From a virus: DNA of 64,000 nucleotides. This document shows positions 7,451 to 15,929 of the stretch, one piece after another. Position 1 is the first letter of the stretch. Every line of letters begins with the position of its first letter. The DNA lies in IMG/VR virus record IMGVR_UViG_3300010397_000041, positions 1 to 64,000 of that record; one strand, written 5' to 3'. Under the pieces are notes generated by a model. It was given only the letters and a program-made list of their open reading frames with translations, made no database searches and was not told the DNA's origin. The position numbers and the translations under genes are program-made.

Positions 7451-7878
7451 GCGGTATCCGCCGCGAGCACCGGCTGGTGCTCGCGATGCCCTGCCCAGTC
7501 GTCGACCTCCATGCCGAACTAGGCCACCTCGCCGACGGCATGCAGCTCGTCAATGTCGCGCTCGCCGCCGAAGACGACAAGCCGATCATCATCGATGACC
7601 TCACCACTGTCGTGCTGGTCGTCAAGTCGGGCACGCAGCGTGAGACGGCCGGCGAAACCGACGAGGAGCCGGTACCGGCGAGTACCGGCACCGCCGCCCC
7701 GGTACCGGCCGGTACCGGCGAGTACCGGCCCCGGACCGAGCTGGGCCGGCTCGCGCTCGAAGCCGAAAAGGCACATGCCGAGGGCATCGTCACCACCGGG
7801 GAGGAACTCCGCCAGCACCTCAACATCAGCAAGGAAGCAGCAGTCGTCTTCTGGCGTCACCTGGGCAAACCCGCGTGA
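7447..7878 (+). CDS. Hypothetical protein with C-terminal HTH-like segment, 143 aa
   Basis: ATG overlapping the previous stop. Three parts: a beta-rich N-terminal 65 residues (PIIIDDLTTVVLVVKSGT), a repetitive Pro/Val/Thr/Gly linker coded by repeated GGTACCGGC units, and a C-terminal helical domain (GIVTTGEELRQHLNISKEAA) that looks like a winged-helix or HTH DNA-reading unit. It sits immediately before the translocase gene and could be its DNA-binding adaptor. Function is not established. Confidence 0.6.
   Translation: MSGIRREHRLVLAMPCPVVDLHAELGHLADGMQLVNVALAAEDDKPIIIDDLTTVVLVVKSGTQRETAGETDEEPVPASTGTAAPVPAGTGEYRPRTELGRLALEAEKAHAEGIVTTGEELRQHLNISKEAAVVFWRHLGKPA
7668..7729 (+). repeat. GGTACCGGC direct repeats inside gene
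   Basis: A 22-base unit (GCCGGTACCGGC followed by GAGTACCGGC) occurs perfectly at 7668-7689 and 7708-7729, with a further GGTACCGGC between them. Each contains the palindrome GCCGGTACCGGC. The repeats code for a low-complexity linker. They may be only that, or they may double as a recognition site for the adjacent translocase. Confidence 0.6.
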
Positions 7879-10052
7879 GCGGGGCCGGCCCCAAGGAAGC
7901 GGCCGGCCAGGACGAGGCGAGTACCAGCCCGGTACTCGCCTCCGCCGACGTTGCACGGATCGTCGACGGCGAGGTCAGCCACCGGTCCGATCCGCGGCGT
8001 TGGCACTGGGCCGACCGGATCATCGTCATCGGCCGTCTCCGGCCCCGCGACCCCGACGACGCCAGCCCGGTACCCGGAATACGCCTCGCTCTCGTCACGC
8101 TCCGTGTCGTCTGGCGGGTCGGCCACGGTCATCGGGTCATCGCCGGCCGGGCGTGGGACGCCGCCACGCACGCCGCGATCCGCGAGCAGATCCGCTCCGC
8201 GCGGGCCGCTGGCGACCACGAGCGTCTCGGCGTGTGGATCGACCGGCACGGCGAGGCCAAGGCCGCCCGCCGGCAGCGGATCCGCGAACTCCCGGCCGTC
8301 GCCGGCGCGCTGACCGTCGGCGCGACCGCCGCCACAGCCGCGGCTGGGACCGCGGTCGGTGTCGGCGGCCTGGTCGTCGCGGCGCTGCACCCGGCCGGCT
8401 GGGGCTGGGACGACTGGTGGCACTTCTGGCACGCCGTCGTCAGCGCCGGCGCGACAGCAGTCGTGATTGTTCTCCGCGTCCTGCCCTGGGCGATCGTCCC
8501 AACCTGGGCGGCTGTCTTCTGGACGATCGGCCGCCTTGACGGACCCGTGCCCGGGTGGGCAATGGCCCCCGCCGAACTGGAGGAAGCACACAGCATGGTC
8601 ACCGCAGCCGGCCTCGCCGAGGCCCTCGCCCATCTCAGTATCCCCCCGCTGAACAAAGCGATCAAAGACGGCTGGCGGGTAGAGTTCTCCGTCCCGCCGG
8701 TCCGCGTCGGTAACCGCGGCTACCAGGTCGTGTTCTCCGTGCCGTTGGGTGTGACACCGGAAATGCTCGCCGACAAAAAGCCGGTACTGGCGCGGAATTT
8801 GTATCGGCATCCCACCGAAGTCTGGCCCGCCGCATCGGCACCCGGCTGGGTTGACCTTTGGGTGGCCGACCTGGGCGCCTCACAGCGGCCCGCCCCCGAA
8901 TACCCGCTGCTCCACGAAGGCACCGCGGATGTCTTCGAGGGCGTACCGGTCGGCGTCACCCAGCGCGGAGACCCGCTGCTGTTCCCGCTGGTCGGGGCGA
9001 ACTACTCCGCCGGCGGCCGAATGGGCCAGGGCAAGAGCAACCTGTGCCGGGTCATCATGCTCGGCGCCGCCCTCGACCCGCTCGCCCGCCTGCGGGTGCA
9101 TGTGTTCGCGGGCAACGGCGACTTCGACGCCTACGAGCCGCGCCTCGAGCTGTACAACCACGGCACCGACGAGACGGTCACCCGCGCCGGACTGGCCGAC
9201 CTGGAATGGCTGTACGAGGAGACCGGGCGACGCGAGGCCCGGCTCGCCGAGATCGGCGCGAAGAAAGTCACCCGCGGCGTTGCCGAGAAGTACCCGGATT
9301 TGGCACCGATCGTCGCGCTGTTTTCGGAATGCCATGAGCTGTTCGGCTGCACGAAGCCGCTTGACCCGGACGGGCCGAAGTCCGAGACGATCGGTAAGCG
9401 CGCCGGCGAGGTCGCGGTCAACACGCTGCGTCGCGCCCGCAAGACCGGGGTCGTCCTCGGCTTCGACACCCAGCAGGCCCGCGCCGACGCCATCCCCCCG
9501 AAAATCATCGGCCTTGTAGGGATCAACGCCTGCTTCTCCGTGAAGTCCTGGCGCGACAATGACGGTTTCCTGGGCGACGGCTCCTTCGCCGCCGGGATTC
9601 GGGCCACCGAGCTGCGGTTCAACATCGACCGGGGGACCTGCCTGGTCACCGGCGCTACAGCCGAGGTCTTCGAGATCGTGAAGACGCATTTCGTCGAGGT
9701 CGACGACGACTCCGGCTGGGACGCGGCCACCGAGGTCATCGAACGGGCGATGGCCGCGCTGAGCCCCGCTGTCGCCGCGACGCTCGGCGTGCCGATACCG
9801 GAGGCCGGCACTCGGGACCTGCTCGCGGACCTCGACGAGGCGCTGGGGACGGACGTGATCGCGAGCGCGGACGTGCCGGCGCTGCTGCGCGCGCTGGCAC
9901 CGGACTGGCCGGCGTACCGGTCGCTGTCCGGTGTGCAGCTGCGCGCGGACCTCGCCGACCTCGGCGTGAAGGTGCCCAGCACGGGGAACCGGTGGCCGCT
10001 GGACCCGGCTGTCGTCCGAGCGGCGCTCGCGCGGCGCGACGCGACCGAGTGA
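7875..10052 (+). CDS. FtsK/SpoIIIE-type DNA translocase (Tra-like)
   Basis: GTG start in a GTGA overlap; 725 aa. After a soluble N-terminal 140 residues come hydrophobic segments (about residues 145-180 and 190-220), then a region ending in a RecA-like motor. Walker A is GGRMGQGKSN near residue 385 and Walker B is IVALFSECHELF near residue 485. The C-terminal 70 residues (LRALAPDWPAYRSLSGVQLR) form a winged-helix-like DNA reader. Family knowledge: TraB/TraSA proteins of actinobacterial conjugative elements are single FtsK-like pumps that move double-stranded DNA between cells. Here it is the last gene of a long plus-strand operon. Transfer, segregation or packaging support are all possible. 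Confidence 0.85.
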   Translation: MSGAGPKEAAGQDEASTSPVLASADVARIVDGEVSHRSDPRRWHWADRIIVIGRLRPRDPDDASPVPGIRLALVTLRVVWRVGHGHRVIAGRAWDAATHAAIREQIRSARAAGDHERLGVWIDRHGEAKAARRQRIRELPAVAGALTVGATAATAAAGTAVGVGGLVVAALHPAGWGWDDWWHFWHAVVSAGATAVVIVLRVLPWAIVPTWAAVFWTIGRLDGPVPGWAMAPAELEEAHSMVTAAGLAEALAHLSIPPLNKAIKDGWRVEFSVPPVRVGNRGYQVVFSVPLGVTPEMLADKKPVLARNLYRHPTEVWPAASAPGWVDLWVADLGASQRPAPEYPLLHEGTADVFEGVPVGVTQRGDPLLFPLVGANYSAGGRMGQGKSNLCRVIMLGAALDPLARLRVHVFAGNGDFDAYEPRLELYNHGTDETVTRAGLADLEWLYEETGRREARLAEIGAKKVTRGVAEKYPDLAPIVALFSECHELFGCTKPLDPDGPKSETIGKRAGEVAVNTLRRARKTGVVLGFDTQQARADAIPPKIIGLVGINACFSVKSWRDNDGFLGDGSFAAGIRATELRFNIDRGTCLVTGATAEVFEIVKTHFVEVDDDSGWDAATEVIERAMAALSPAVAATLGVPIPEAGTRDLLADLDEALGTDVIASADVPALLRALAPDWPAYRSLSGVQLRADLADLGVKVPSTGNRWPLDPAVVRAALARRDATE

Positions 10053-10211
10053 GGTCAGCGCCGAGCCGAAGGGCGCGTCTGCGGGCGGATTTGTAGCCGC
10101 TCCGCAGGCCGCCCAGGCCAGCTAACTTGCCTCATTTCCGCAGGTCAGCGGGGGTGACGTTGCGCGGTGAGAAACGTAACTCGGATCTTGGTGGGCTAAC
10201 CGCCGGCGAAG
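10053..10211. terminator. Convergent gap, hairpin candidates
   Basis: Between the translocase (plus) and the GNAT gene (minus). The hexamer GGGCGG pairs with CCGCCC about 20 bases on, and an inner GCGG...CCGC pairs within it. No clean T-tract follows on either strand, so a terminator function is likely from position but weak from sequence. Confidence 0.3.
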
Positions 10212-10772
10212 CTATCGCGACGCATCCCAGACAGCCCGGTTGATCACATAGACGTTGTTGTCTCGCCATGGTCCGACGGTGGCGACCTCGCGGAAGGTCA
10301 TCCCGAGTGTGCGCGCTACGCCGTTCATCCCGGAGTTGGCCTGGTCGGTGACGGTGACCATCTCGTCGAGGCCGAGCGACTCGAATCCGAAGGCGAGCGC
10401 GGCCCGGACGACCTCGGTGCCGAGGCCCTGGCCCCAACGGTCCCGGCGGATCGAGACCGCGACTTCGACGCCGGGCCAGCCTTCGGCGTAGTAGGTGCCG
10501 CCGCGGCCGAGGAACTCGCCGGTCTGACGGTCCTCCAGTGCCCACATTCCGTGCCCCAGGATCGCCCACATGCCCGCGAGGTTCATGACCAGCCGTTCGG
10601 TGGCCGCGCGGTCGAACGTGCCGTTGAGATAGCGCATCGTCTCGGGGTCAGCGTTCATGGCCGCGTAGGGGTCGATGTCGCCGGCGCGCCACGCCCGCAG
10701 GATCAGCCGGTCGGTGATGACGGTAGGCACGGTGATGGTCGACGCCGTGCCGAAAGTCAGGCCACCGGTCAT
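10212..10772 (-). CDS. GNAT-family N-acetyltransferase (RimJ/RimL-like)
   Basis: 186 aa. Pattern of the GNAT fold: N-terminal strand TDRLILRAWRAGDIDPYAAM, then acetyl-CoA loop region RRDRWGQGLGTEVVRAAL (the R/Q-x-x-G-x-G/A signature), then the C-terminal GMNGVARTLGMTFREV segment typical of RimJ/RimL-type enzymes. It should acetylate an amine on a small molecule or protein N-terminus; the substrate is unknown. Its ATG overlaps the stop of the upstream XRE/TPR regulator gene (ATGA), so the two are co-transcribed. Confidence 0.8.
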   Translation of the reverse strand: MTGGLTFGTASTITVPTVITDRLILRAWRAGDIDPYAAMNADPETMRYLNGTFDRAATERLVMNLAGMWAILGHGMWALEDRQTGEFLGRGGTYYAEGWPGVEVAVSIRRDRWGQGLGTEVVRAALAFGFESLGLDEMVTVTDQANSGMNGVARTLGMTFREVATVGPWRDNNVYVINRAVWDASR

Positions 10773-12007
10773 GAGGCGGCTGCTGGGAGGGCGAGCCGCG
10801 GGCGGGCATCGAGCCGTTCCCGATAGTCACGGACCGGTCCGAAGTCGCTGAACGCGCGGAACGCGACATCCACGTCTCTGATCTTCGTCGTCACGGACGC
10901 TGTGGGCTGGACGTCCAGCATGTCTACGACACGACCGGCGAGGGCGGCTGCCTCCTCGGGCTCCGGGTCATCGCGTGCCAGCAGCGCCGCCGAGAGTCCC
11001 AGCAGCGCGTGCCCGTGCTCCTCGAAGCCGACTGCCGTACCACTGTCGTACGCGCGGATAGCGGCACGTGCGAGTGGTTCAGCCTCTCGGCCCGCGCCGA
11101 TCCGCGCGAGGACTCCAGCGGCGAACATGTCAGCGCTCGCCGCTGAGAACGGCGATGCGCCGGGCCGTGCAGGGCGATCCACGACCGCGCCGTTCATCCG
11201 ATCGAGCGCGGCCCTGGCACCGGTCGCATCGCCCATGGCAGCAAGTGCGCGTGCTTCGTAGGCGGCGAGCCGGGCGCGGGTGTAGTCGTTGTCTGCGACG
11301 GCCGCGCCCCGACGGGCCTCGTCGGCGGCGTCTTGGTAGGCGTGCCCGTAGAAGGCCAGGGTGGACATCATCTCGGCGACCGACGCTGTCAGGACGGGGT
11401 CGTCGACCTGCTCGGCATGGTCTCCAGCGAGTGTGAGGAACTGACGCGACGTCGGGGTGGCGCCGAGGTTGAACGACAGGCGGCACATCATGTACGCGGA
11501 GTAGCCCGCGATCTTCTCCAGCCGGGTCTGGGTCTTCGCCAGGACCTTCCCGCCGTCCAGGTGCCGTTTGGCTGACCGCCAGGTCTCGTACACCTCTTCC
11601 GCCATCACCGTGTGGGGTGTCGTCGTGAAGGCAGCGGCGTGCCGGTTCACGGCGTCAGTGAGTTCCCAGAGCGTCAACGCGTCCGGGCCGCTTCCCGCGC
11701 GGTCGCGTCGATCTCGGTAAGTCTTGGCGGCGAGTAGACCAGCCGCCCCGAACTCGAACAGCTCACGCCTGTCCGTGGGACTCACCTCCCCGACGACCGC
11801 TCGCCGCAGCTCGGCGAGCTCGCCATCAGTTCCATGATAATGATCTAGCTTGCTGATCAGTTCCGGCGAGGGAACGGGCTCAGTCGGAGACTCGGCTCGG
11901 CTGATGCCCGTCCGATCGTGCTGGATGCGCCGCGCCAGCGCCTCCTGACTCAGGTTTCCCCTCAGCTCACGAATCCGCCTGGCAAGTGTCGCGCGTGGTG
12001 AGTCCAT
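10769..12007 (-). CDS. XRE-family regulator with TPR-like sensor domain
   Basis: 412 aa from the ATG at 12007, which has GGGGGAG upstream; a longer in-frame start at 12073 is less likely. Residues 3-60 are an XRE helix-turn-helix (RRIRELRGNLSQEALARRIQ, then HDRTGISRAE). The remaining 340 residues are repeated helical hairpins of TPR type (for example SSKRHLDGG-like and AAYEARALAAMGDATGARAA). Family knowledge: such proteins in actinomycetes control neighbouring secondary-metabolite or cargo genes, often in response to peptide ligands. It is divergent from the TPR/radical SAM/methyltransferase genes and probably controls them. Confidence 0.8.
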   Translation of the reverse strand: MDSPRATLARRIRELRGNLSQEALARRIQHDRTGISRAESPTEPVPSPELISKLDHYHGTDGELAELRRAVVGEVSPTDRRELFEFGAAGLLAAKTYRDRRDRAGSGPDALTLWELTDAVNRHAAAFTTTPHTVMAEEVYETWRSAKRHLDGGKVLAKTQTRLEKIAGYSAYMMCRLSFNLGATPTSRQFLTLAGDHAEQVDDPVLTASVAEMMSTLAFYGHAYQDAADEARRGAAVADNDYTRARLAAYEARALAAMGDATGARAALDRMNGAVVDRPARPGASPFSAASADMFAAGVLARIGAGREAEPLARAAIRAYDSGTAVGFEEHGHALLGLSAALLARDDPEPEEAAALAGRVVDMLDVQPTASVTTKIRDVDVAFRAFSDFGPVRDYRERLDARPRLALPAAAS

Positions 12008-12344
12008 TCCACTCCCCCGGTCATTGTGCGCGGCGTGAACAACACACCACAGCACAACACAACACGGCTGCACGTCTCGTCACCGCCTCACCACTGCGTG
12101 AAGGTGTCCATGCCGGCAATGGCGCCGGCGGGAGCACGGAGAGCCAGGCAGGCGCCGATCCATGACATGCCGACGCGGCCGTGCAAGCAAGGCACCGAAC
12201 TAATCTCCCGGCCGGTACTCCGGCTGCGGGCGGTGCCAACCGGGTCGAGCGGCGGAAGCCGCCCCAACCCCTTCACAGGCACCGCGTTCGCCCGGGTGAT
12301 GACCCAACCTCGGGCGGACGCGGAACCACCGCGCAGGAGGCATC
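12008..12344. promoter_or_regulatory. Divergent regulatory region, 337 bases
   Basis: No gene is visible. Close to the regulator start (about 12035-12068) the plus strand is a run of AACAACACACCAC / CACAACACAACAC, that is repeated TGTGTTGT on the other strand, lower in GC than its surroundings. It is a reasonable operator for the XRE protein. The plus-strand gene has a near-perfect AGGAGG at 12333-12341. No sigma-70 hexamers are convincing. Confidence 0.45.
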
Positions 12345-13310
12345 GTGAACACCTCGCACCCCGCCGGCCCGGTGGCCGCTGCGGCCGTCGCCGCCCGCCT
12401 CGACAGTGCCGACACTCTCGACGCGCTCCGCCTCGAGCTGACGGCTCTCGCCGACGGATGGGAGACGACCTCGCCCGCCGTCGCCGCGCGTACGCTCTAC
12501 GACCTGGAGGCGCGGGCCCATGTCCTGTCCGCTGGGGTACGTAACGCGGACGCCGCCGCTGCCTGGGCGCATCTGCGCTGCCAGGTGTACGTCATGGAGT
12601 CGCAGTCGCTGATCGACCTTGGCCGGCCGCGGGACGCCTACCAATCGGCTGATGCCGCGCTGAAGCTCGCCGCCGCTTTGCACGACCCGGCGACTCAGGC
12701 GCATGCCGAGACGCTCGCCGCGACTGTCGCCCGGCAGGCCCACGCCCCCGCCAACCCGGCCCGTCTACTCACCGCGGCCTGTGACCGGGCTGGCGGCTCC
12801 TACGGTTCGGCGATCGCCCGCACCTGGCGTGCCGTCATCGTCGCGCGCAGCGGCGCTGTGGCCGGCCGGCAGCTCATGGACGCCGTGACCAGCGCCGAGG
12901 CCGCCGACCTCGGCACCGGCCGGACGGGGTTTGCGCTCGGCGGCTGGGATCCGGTCTGCCGGGACGCTCAGCTCGGCGCGGCGCTGGCAGCCACCGGCCT
13001 GCGCGGCCCGGCGCGTGAGCGGCTCGACCGGGCCGCCGCTGCCACCGGGCCCGGCGCCGACGGGACACTTGTGGCGCCGCGCCTGCACGCCCTAGTGCTG
13101 ATCTACCGGGCCCAGTCCGCAGCCGCCGCCGGCGACCTCGACGAGGCCCGACAGCTCGTCGGCCAGGCGTTCGCCGCCGCGGCCGGCCTCCCCTCGGCGC
13201 AGCTCGCTGCCGGCGCCCTGCGCATCGCGGTTCGAGCCGAAGCGCGCGGCGAGGACTGGAGCGACATCCGCGCCACCACGGACGGCATCGGGCTCGCTCT
13301 GTCCGCTTGA
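12345..13310 (+). CDS. TPR-like helical repeat protein
   Basis: GTG at 12345 after AGGAGGCATC; 321 aa. Composed of helical hairpins rich in Ala, for example YQSADAALKLAAALHDPATQ and AGDLDEARQLVGQAFAAAAG, the pattern of a TPR solenoid. It lacks the HTH of the divergent regulator but resembles its C-terminal part, so it may be a protein-interaction or sensor subunit. First gene of the plus-strand radical SAM cluster. The exact role is unknown. Confidence 0.7.
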   Translation: MNTSHPAGPVAAAAVAARLDSADTLDALRLELTALADGWETTSPAVAARTLYDLEARAHVLSAGVRNADAAAAWAHLRCQVYVMESQSLIDLGRPRDAYQSADAALKLAAALHDPATQAHAETLAATVARQAHAPANPARLLTAACDRAGGSYGSAIARTWRAVIVARSGAVAGRQLMDAVTSAEAADLGTGRTGFALGGWDPVCRDAQLGAALAATGLRGPARERLDRAAAATGPGADGTLVAPRLHALVLIYRAQSAAAAGDLDEARQLVGQAFAAAAGLPSAQLAAGALRIAVRAEARGEDWSDIRATTDGIGLALSA

Positions 13311-13314
13311 GACC

Positions 13315-13361
13315 CCCGCGCCCGCCCGAACGTCCGTAGTTGCCCAACGGGCGGGCGCGGG
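13315..13361 (+). terminator. 14-bp perfect stem between TPR and radical SAM genes
   Basis: CCCGCGCCCGCCCG at 13315-13328 pairs perfectly with CGGGCGGGCGCGGG at 13348-13361 (loop 19 bases), starting five bases after the upstream stop. No T-run follows, so it may be a Rho-independent terminator of the GC-rich type, an mRNA stabiliser or an attenuator in front of the radical SAM gene. Confidence 0.6.
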
Positions 13362-13443
13362 CCCTCCCACCCCTGGCGTCAGCTCCTGACACGGGAGGAC
13401 CCAGCTCGTATCCGAACAGTCACCTTCCGCCTGTCCTACCGTT

Positions 13444-13482
13444 ATGACGCCGCCAGGCCGCCCCAAAGGATTCGCCACATGA
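13444..13482 (+). CDS. 12-codon leader ORF coupled to radical SAM gene
   Basis: ATG at 13444 encodes MTPPGRPKGFAT and its TGA overlaps the radical SAM start (ATGA). It may be a translational-coupling leader. It is too short and plain to be proposed as the modified substrate. Confidence 0.3.
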   Translation: MTPPGRPKGFAT

Positions 13483-14483
13483 CCCTGATCGACGACCGGC
13501 CGTCCACGCTGCACCGCATGCAGCTGGAGCTCACCGGACGCTGCCCGCTCAGCTGCTCGCACTGTTTCACCTCGTCTGGACCGACCGTGTCACACGGCAC
13601 GATGACGACCGGAGACTGGCTGGCCGTCGTCGAGCAGGCCGCCGGCGTCGGCGCGAGGGCGGTGCAGCTCATCGGCGGCGAGCCGACGACCAGCCCCGCT
13701 TTCGTGCCGGTGCTCGAGCGTGCGTTGGATCTCGGCTTGGAGGTGGAGGTGTTCTCGAACCTCCATTTCCCCGCCCGGCTGTGGGAGTTGCTGGCCCGGC
13801 CGGGGGTGACGCTCGCAACCTCCTACTACGACGTCAACCCGGCAGTTCACGACCAGGTCACCAACCGACCTGGCAGCCACGCCCGCACCCGGTCGCGGAT
13901 CGTCGAGGCGCTCGCCCTGCAGGTCCCGATCCGGGTCGCGGTCATCGAGGTCGTCGACGGGCAGGACGTCGAGGCAACCCGGGCAGAGCTGGTCGCCCTC
14001 GGCATCCCCGAGACGCTGATCCAGGTCGACCGGATGCGCGGGATCGGCCGCGGCGCCGGCGGTGCGGCCTTCAACCCGGCCGAGCTGTGCGGATCCTGCG
14101 GCCATGGCCGGGCGGCCGTGCTGCCCGACGGGACGCTCGCGCCGTGCACGATGGGCCGGGCCCTGGCCGCCGGCAACGTCCGCACCGCCCCGCTCGACGA
14201 GCTGCTCGCCGGCGAGCTGTGGGCAGAGGCGCTGGCGCTGGTACCGCCAAAGCTGGCGACTCAGTGCTCGCCGAAGACCGACGGCTCGGACTGCGGGCCG
14301 CGAGAGCAGACCTGCACACCGGGAACGGAATGCCAGCCCGGAACGAGTTCCTGCGGGCCATCGAAGAACTTTGCTCTGCTCCCCGTTCACGCGGTGACAG
14401 GCTGCACGCCGCACGACGGGTCGGACTGCGACCCGTCCGGACAGACGGCCTGCGCGCCCGACTTCGACGACGCCGGCGCATGA
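13479..14483 (+). CDS. Radical SAM/SPASM-type protein with Cys-rich repeat tail
   Basis: 334 aa. CPLSCSHC gives the cluster-binding cysteines C22, C26 and C29 of the radical SAM CxxxCxxC motif. IGGEPTT (residues 65-71) matches the SAM-contacting GGE motif. A SPASM-like auxiliary-cluster region follows: C204, C207, then LPDGTLAPC (C223), GNVRTAPLDE and C263. The tail after residue 263 is unusual. CSPKTDGSDCGPREQTC (263-279) is repeated as CTPHDGSDCDPSGQTAC (309-325), with four more residues of the Cys-x-x-Gly/Pro type between them. Family knowledge: such enzymes modify ribosomal peptides. No separate precursor gene is visible, so the tail itself, or a distant peptide, may be the substrate. The stop overlaps the methyltransferase start. 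Confidence 0.8.
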   Translation: MTLIDDRPSTLHRMQLELTGRCPLSCSHCFTSSGPTVSHGTMTTGDWLAVVEQAAGVGARAVQLIGGEPTTSPAFVPVLERALDLGLEVEVFSNLHFPARLWELLARPGVTLATSYYDVNPAVHDQVTNRPGSHARTRSRIVEALALQVPIRVAVIEVVDGQDVEATRAELVALGIPETLIQVDRMRGIGRGAGGAAFNPAELCGSCGHGRAAVLPDGTLAPCTMGRALAAGNVRTAPLDELLAGELWAEALALVPPKLATQCSPKTDGSDCGPREQTCTPGTECQPGTSSCGPSKNFALLPVHAVTGCTPHDGSDCDPSGQTACAPDFDDAGA

Positions 14484-15634
14484 TGGCCGACGACGAGCCG
14501 TGGCGGCCGGACGCTCGCGGCCTGGCCGATACGGTGACCCATCCCGGGTCACGCTGGTGGCCGGTGGTCGCCGCAGTCCCCCGGCATGTGTTCGTCCCGG
14601 CCTGGTGGGTGTGGGGCGACGACGGCTGGTTCCTTCGGTACGGCCCGACCGGCGCCTACCAGAACCGGTCGCTGGTAACCCGTGTCGGCAAGGCCCACGC
14701 AGACTTCGCAGGCAAGGCGGACCGGCCGACGGGCGATCCGACGTCGTCGTCGACGGAGCCGGGGCTGCTGCTGACGATGTACCGCCACGCCCAGCTAGCC
14801 ACCGGGCTCGACATCCTCGATGTCGGCACCGGGTCCGGCTACGGGGCGGCGCTGCTCGCGACCCGGTACGGCGATGAGCGGGTCACGACGGTCGACGTCG
14901 ACCCTTACCTAGTCGAGGCGGCGGCCGGTCGGCTTGCCGACGTCGGACTGACGCCCGAGGTGGGGATTGTCGACGCGACCGGCCCGCTTCCCGGCAGCTT
15001 CGATCGGATCGTGGCGACCGTGTCGGTCCGGTCGATCCCCCCGTCGTGGCTGGACGCGCTGAGGCCCGGCGGCCGGCTCGTCACGACGATAAGCGGAACG
15101 TGGATGATCCTCACCGTCGCGAAGCAGGCGAACGGTGAGATCCGCGGCCAGGTCGCCCGCGACTGGGCCGGTTTCATGCCCACCAGGCACGGCGACAACT
15201 ACCCGCCGGCCGGCGTCGACGTCGACGACCTTCTGAAACGGGAGGGCGAGCAGGTCAGCGCCGGCTGCTACCCGGTCCTCGACATCGCCGACGCCTGGGA
15301 GCTGTCGACGATGCTCGCGATCGCCGCCGGCGTCGACATCGAGCACCGTTACATCCCGCCCGGCCCCGACGGCACGCACACGGCGCTACTGGCCCACCCG
15401 GACGGCTCCTGGGCCCGGGCTACCGCCATCGGCACAGCACAGCCACAGGTCCACCAGGGCGGCCCGCGCCGCCTGTGGGACGTCCTCGATCAGGTTCGGG
15501 ACGACTGGCTGCGCATGGGTATGGCACCGTGGATCGGCGCTAACGCCCTGGTGAGGCCGGACGGCGCCGTGGTCCTCGCGCGGGGCAGCTGGCGGGCAAC
15601 GATCCCCGCCGCCCCGAGACAGGCAAGAACTTAG
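14480..15634 (+). CDS. Protein-L-isoaspartate-type O-methyltransferase
   Basis: 384 aa from the ATG overlapping the radical SAM stop; a second ATG follows at 14483. Motif SSSTEPGLLLTMYRHA (PCMT-type substrate loop) precedes SAM motif I, LDILDVGTGSGYG, with D114. Motif LRPGGRLVTTISG also fits. The 150-residue C-terminal extension beyond the catalytic domain resembles that of methyltransferases encoded beside lanthipeptide/FxLD-type modified-peptide clusters (recognition from memory, not searched). The likely role is carboxyl methylation of Asp/isoAsp in a peptide also handled by the radical SAM enzyme. Confidence 0.8.
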   Translation: MMADDEPWRPDARGLADTVTHPGSRWWPVVAAVPRHVFVPAWWVWGDDGWFLRYGPTGAYQNRSLVTRVGKAHADFAGKADRPTGDPTSSSTEPGLLLTMYRHAQLATGLDILDVGTGSGYGAALLATRYGDERVTTVDVDPYLVEAAAGRLADVGLTPEVGIVDATGPLPGSFDRIVATVSVRSIPPSWLDALRPGGRLVTTISGTWMILTVAKQANGEIRGQVARDWAGFMPTRHGDNYPPAGVDVDDLLKREGEQVSAGCYPVLDIADAWELSTMLAIAAGVDIEHRYIPPGPDGTHTALLAHPDGSWARATAIGTAQPQVHQGGPRRLWDVLDQVRDDWLRMGMAPWIGANALVRPDGAVVLARGSWRATIPAAPRQART

Positions 15635-15885
15635 GGCAGGCGCCACCCGGGCCGGTGGGCGTCAAGCCATACCTCGACGTCGTCGCGATGCCACAGGCGG
15701 AGACGCTGGTGGTCGACGATCGGATCCGGGAAGCCCTTCGTCGATGCGACGCGCGCCGCGTACTCGCGGCTCACGCGCTCGCGGCGGCGGGAGCCCTGGC
15801 CGAGCAAGGTCCGGAACTCGTCGATGTCGACGGCATTGTCCAGCTCGGCGCGGGTGACGACGTCTCGCCGTGGCCAGTTCGGCAC
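15631..15885 (-). CDS. Small excisionase-like HTH protein
   Basis: 84 aa from a GTG at 15885. The order 'VSREYAARVASTKGFPDPIV' then 'LRLWHRDDVEVWLDAHRPGW' is that of MerR-like excisionase/AlpA winged helices, in which a recognition helix is followed by a short wing and an Asp/Val/Trp helix. It converges on the methyltransferase gene with overlapping stops. Likely a transcription or recombination accessory factor; the target is unknown. Confidence 0.6.
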   Translation of the reverse strand: MPNWPRRDVVTRAELDNAVDIDEFRTLLGQGSRRRERVSREYAARVASTKGFPDPIVDHQRLRLWHRDDVEVWLDAHRPGWRLP

Positions 15886-15929
15886 GCTGGCCGACGCTAG
15901 GTGTCCCGCTACATGAACGCCGTCCGTGG

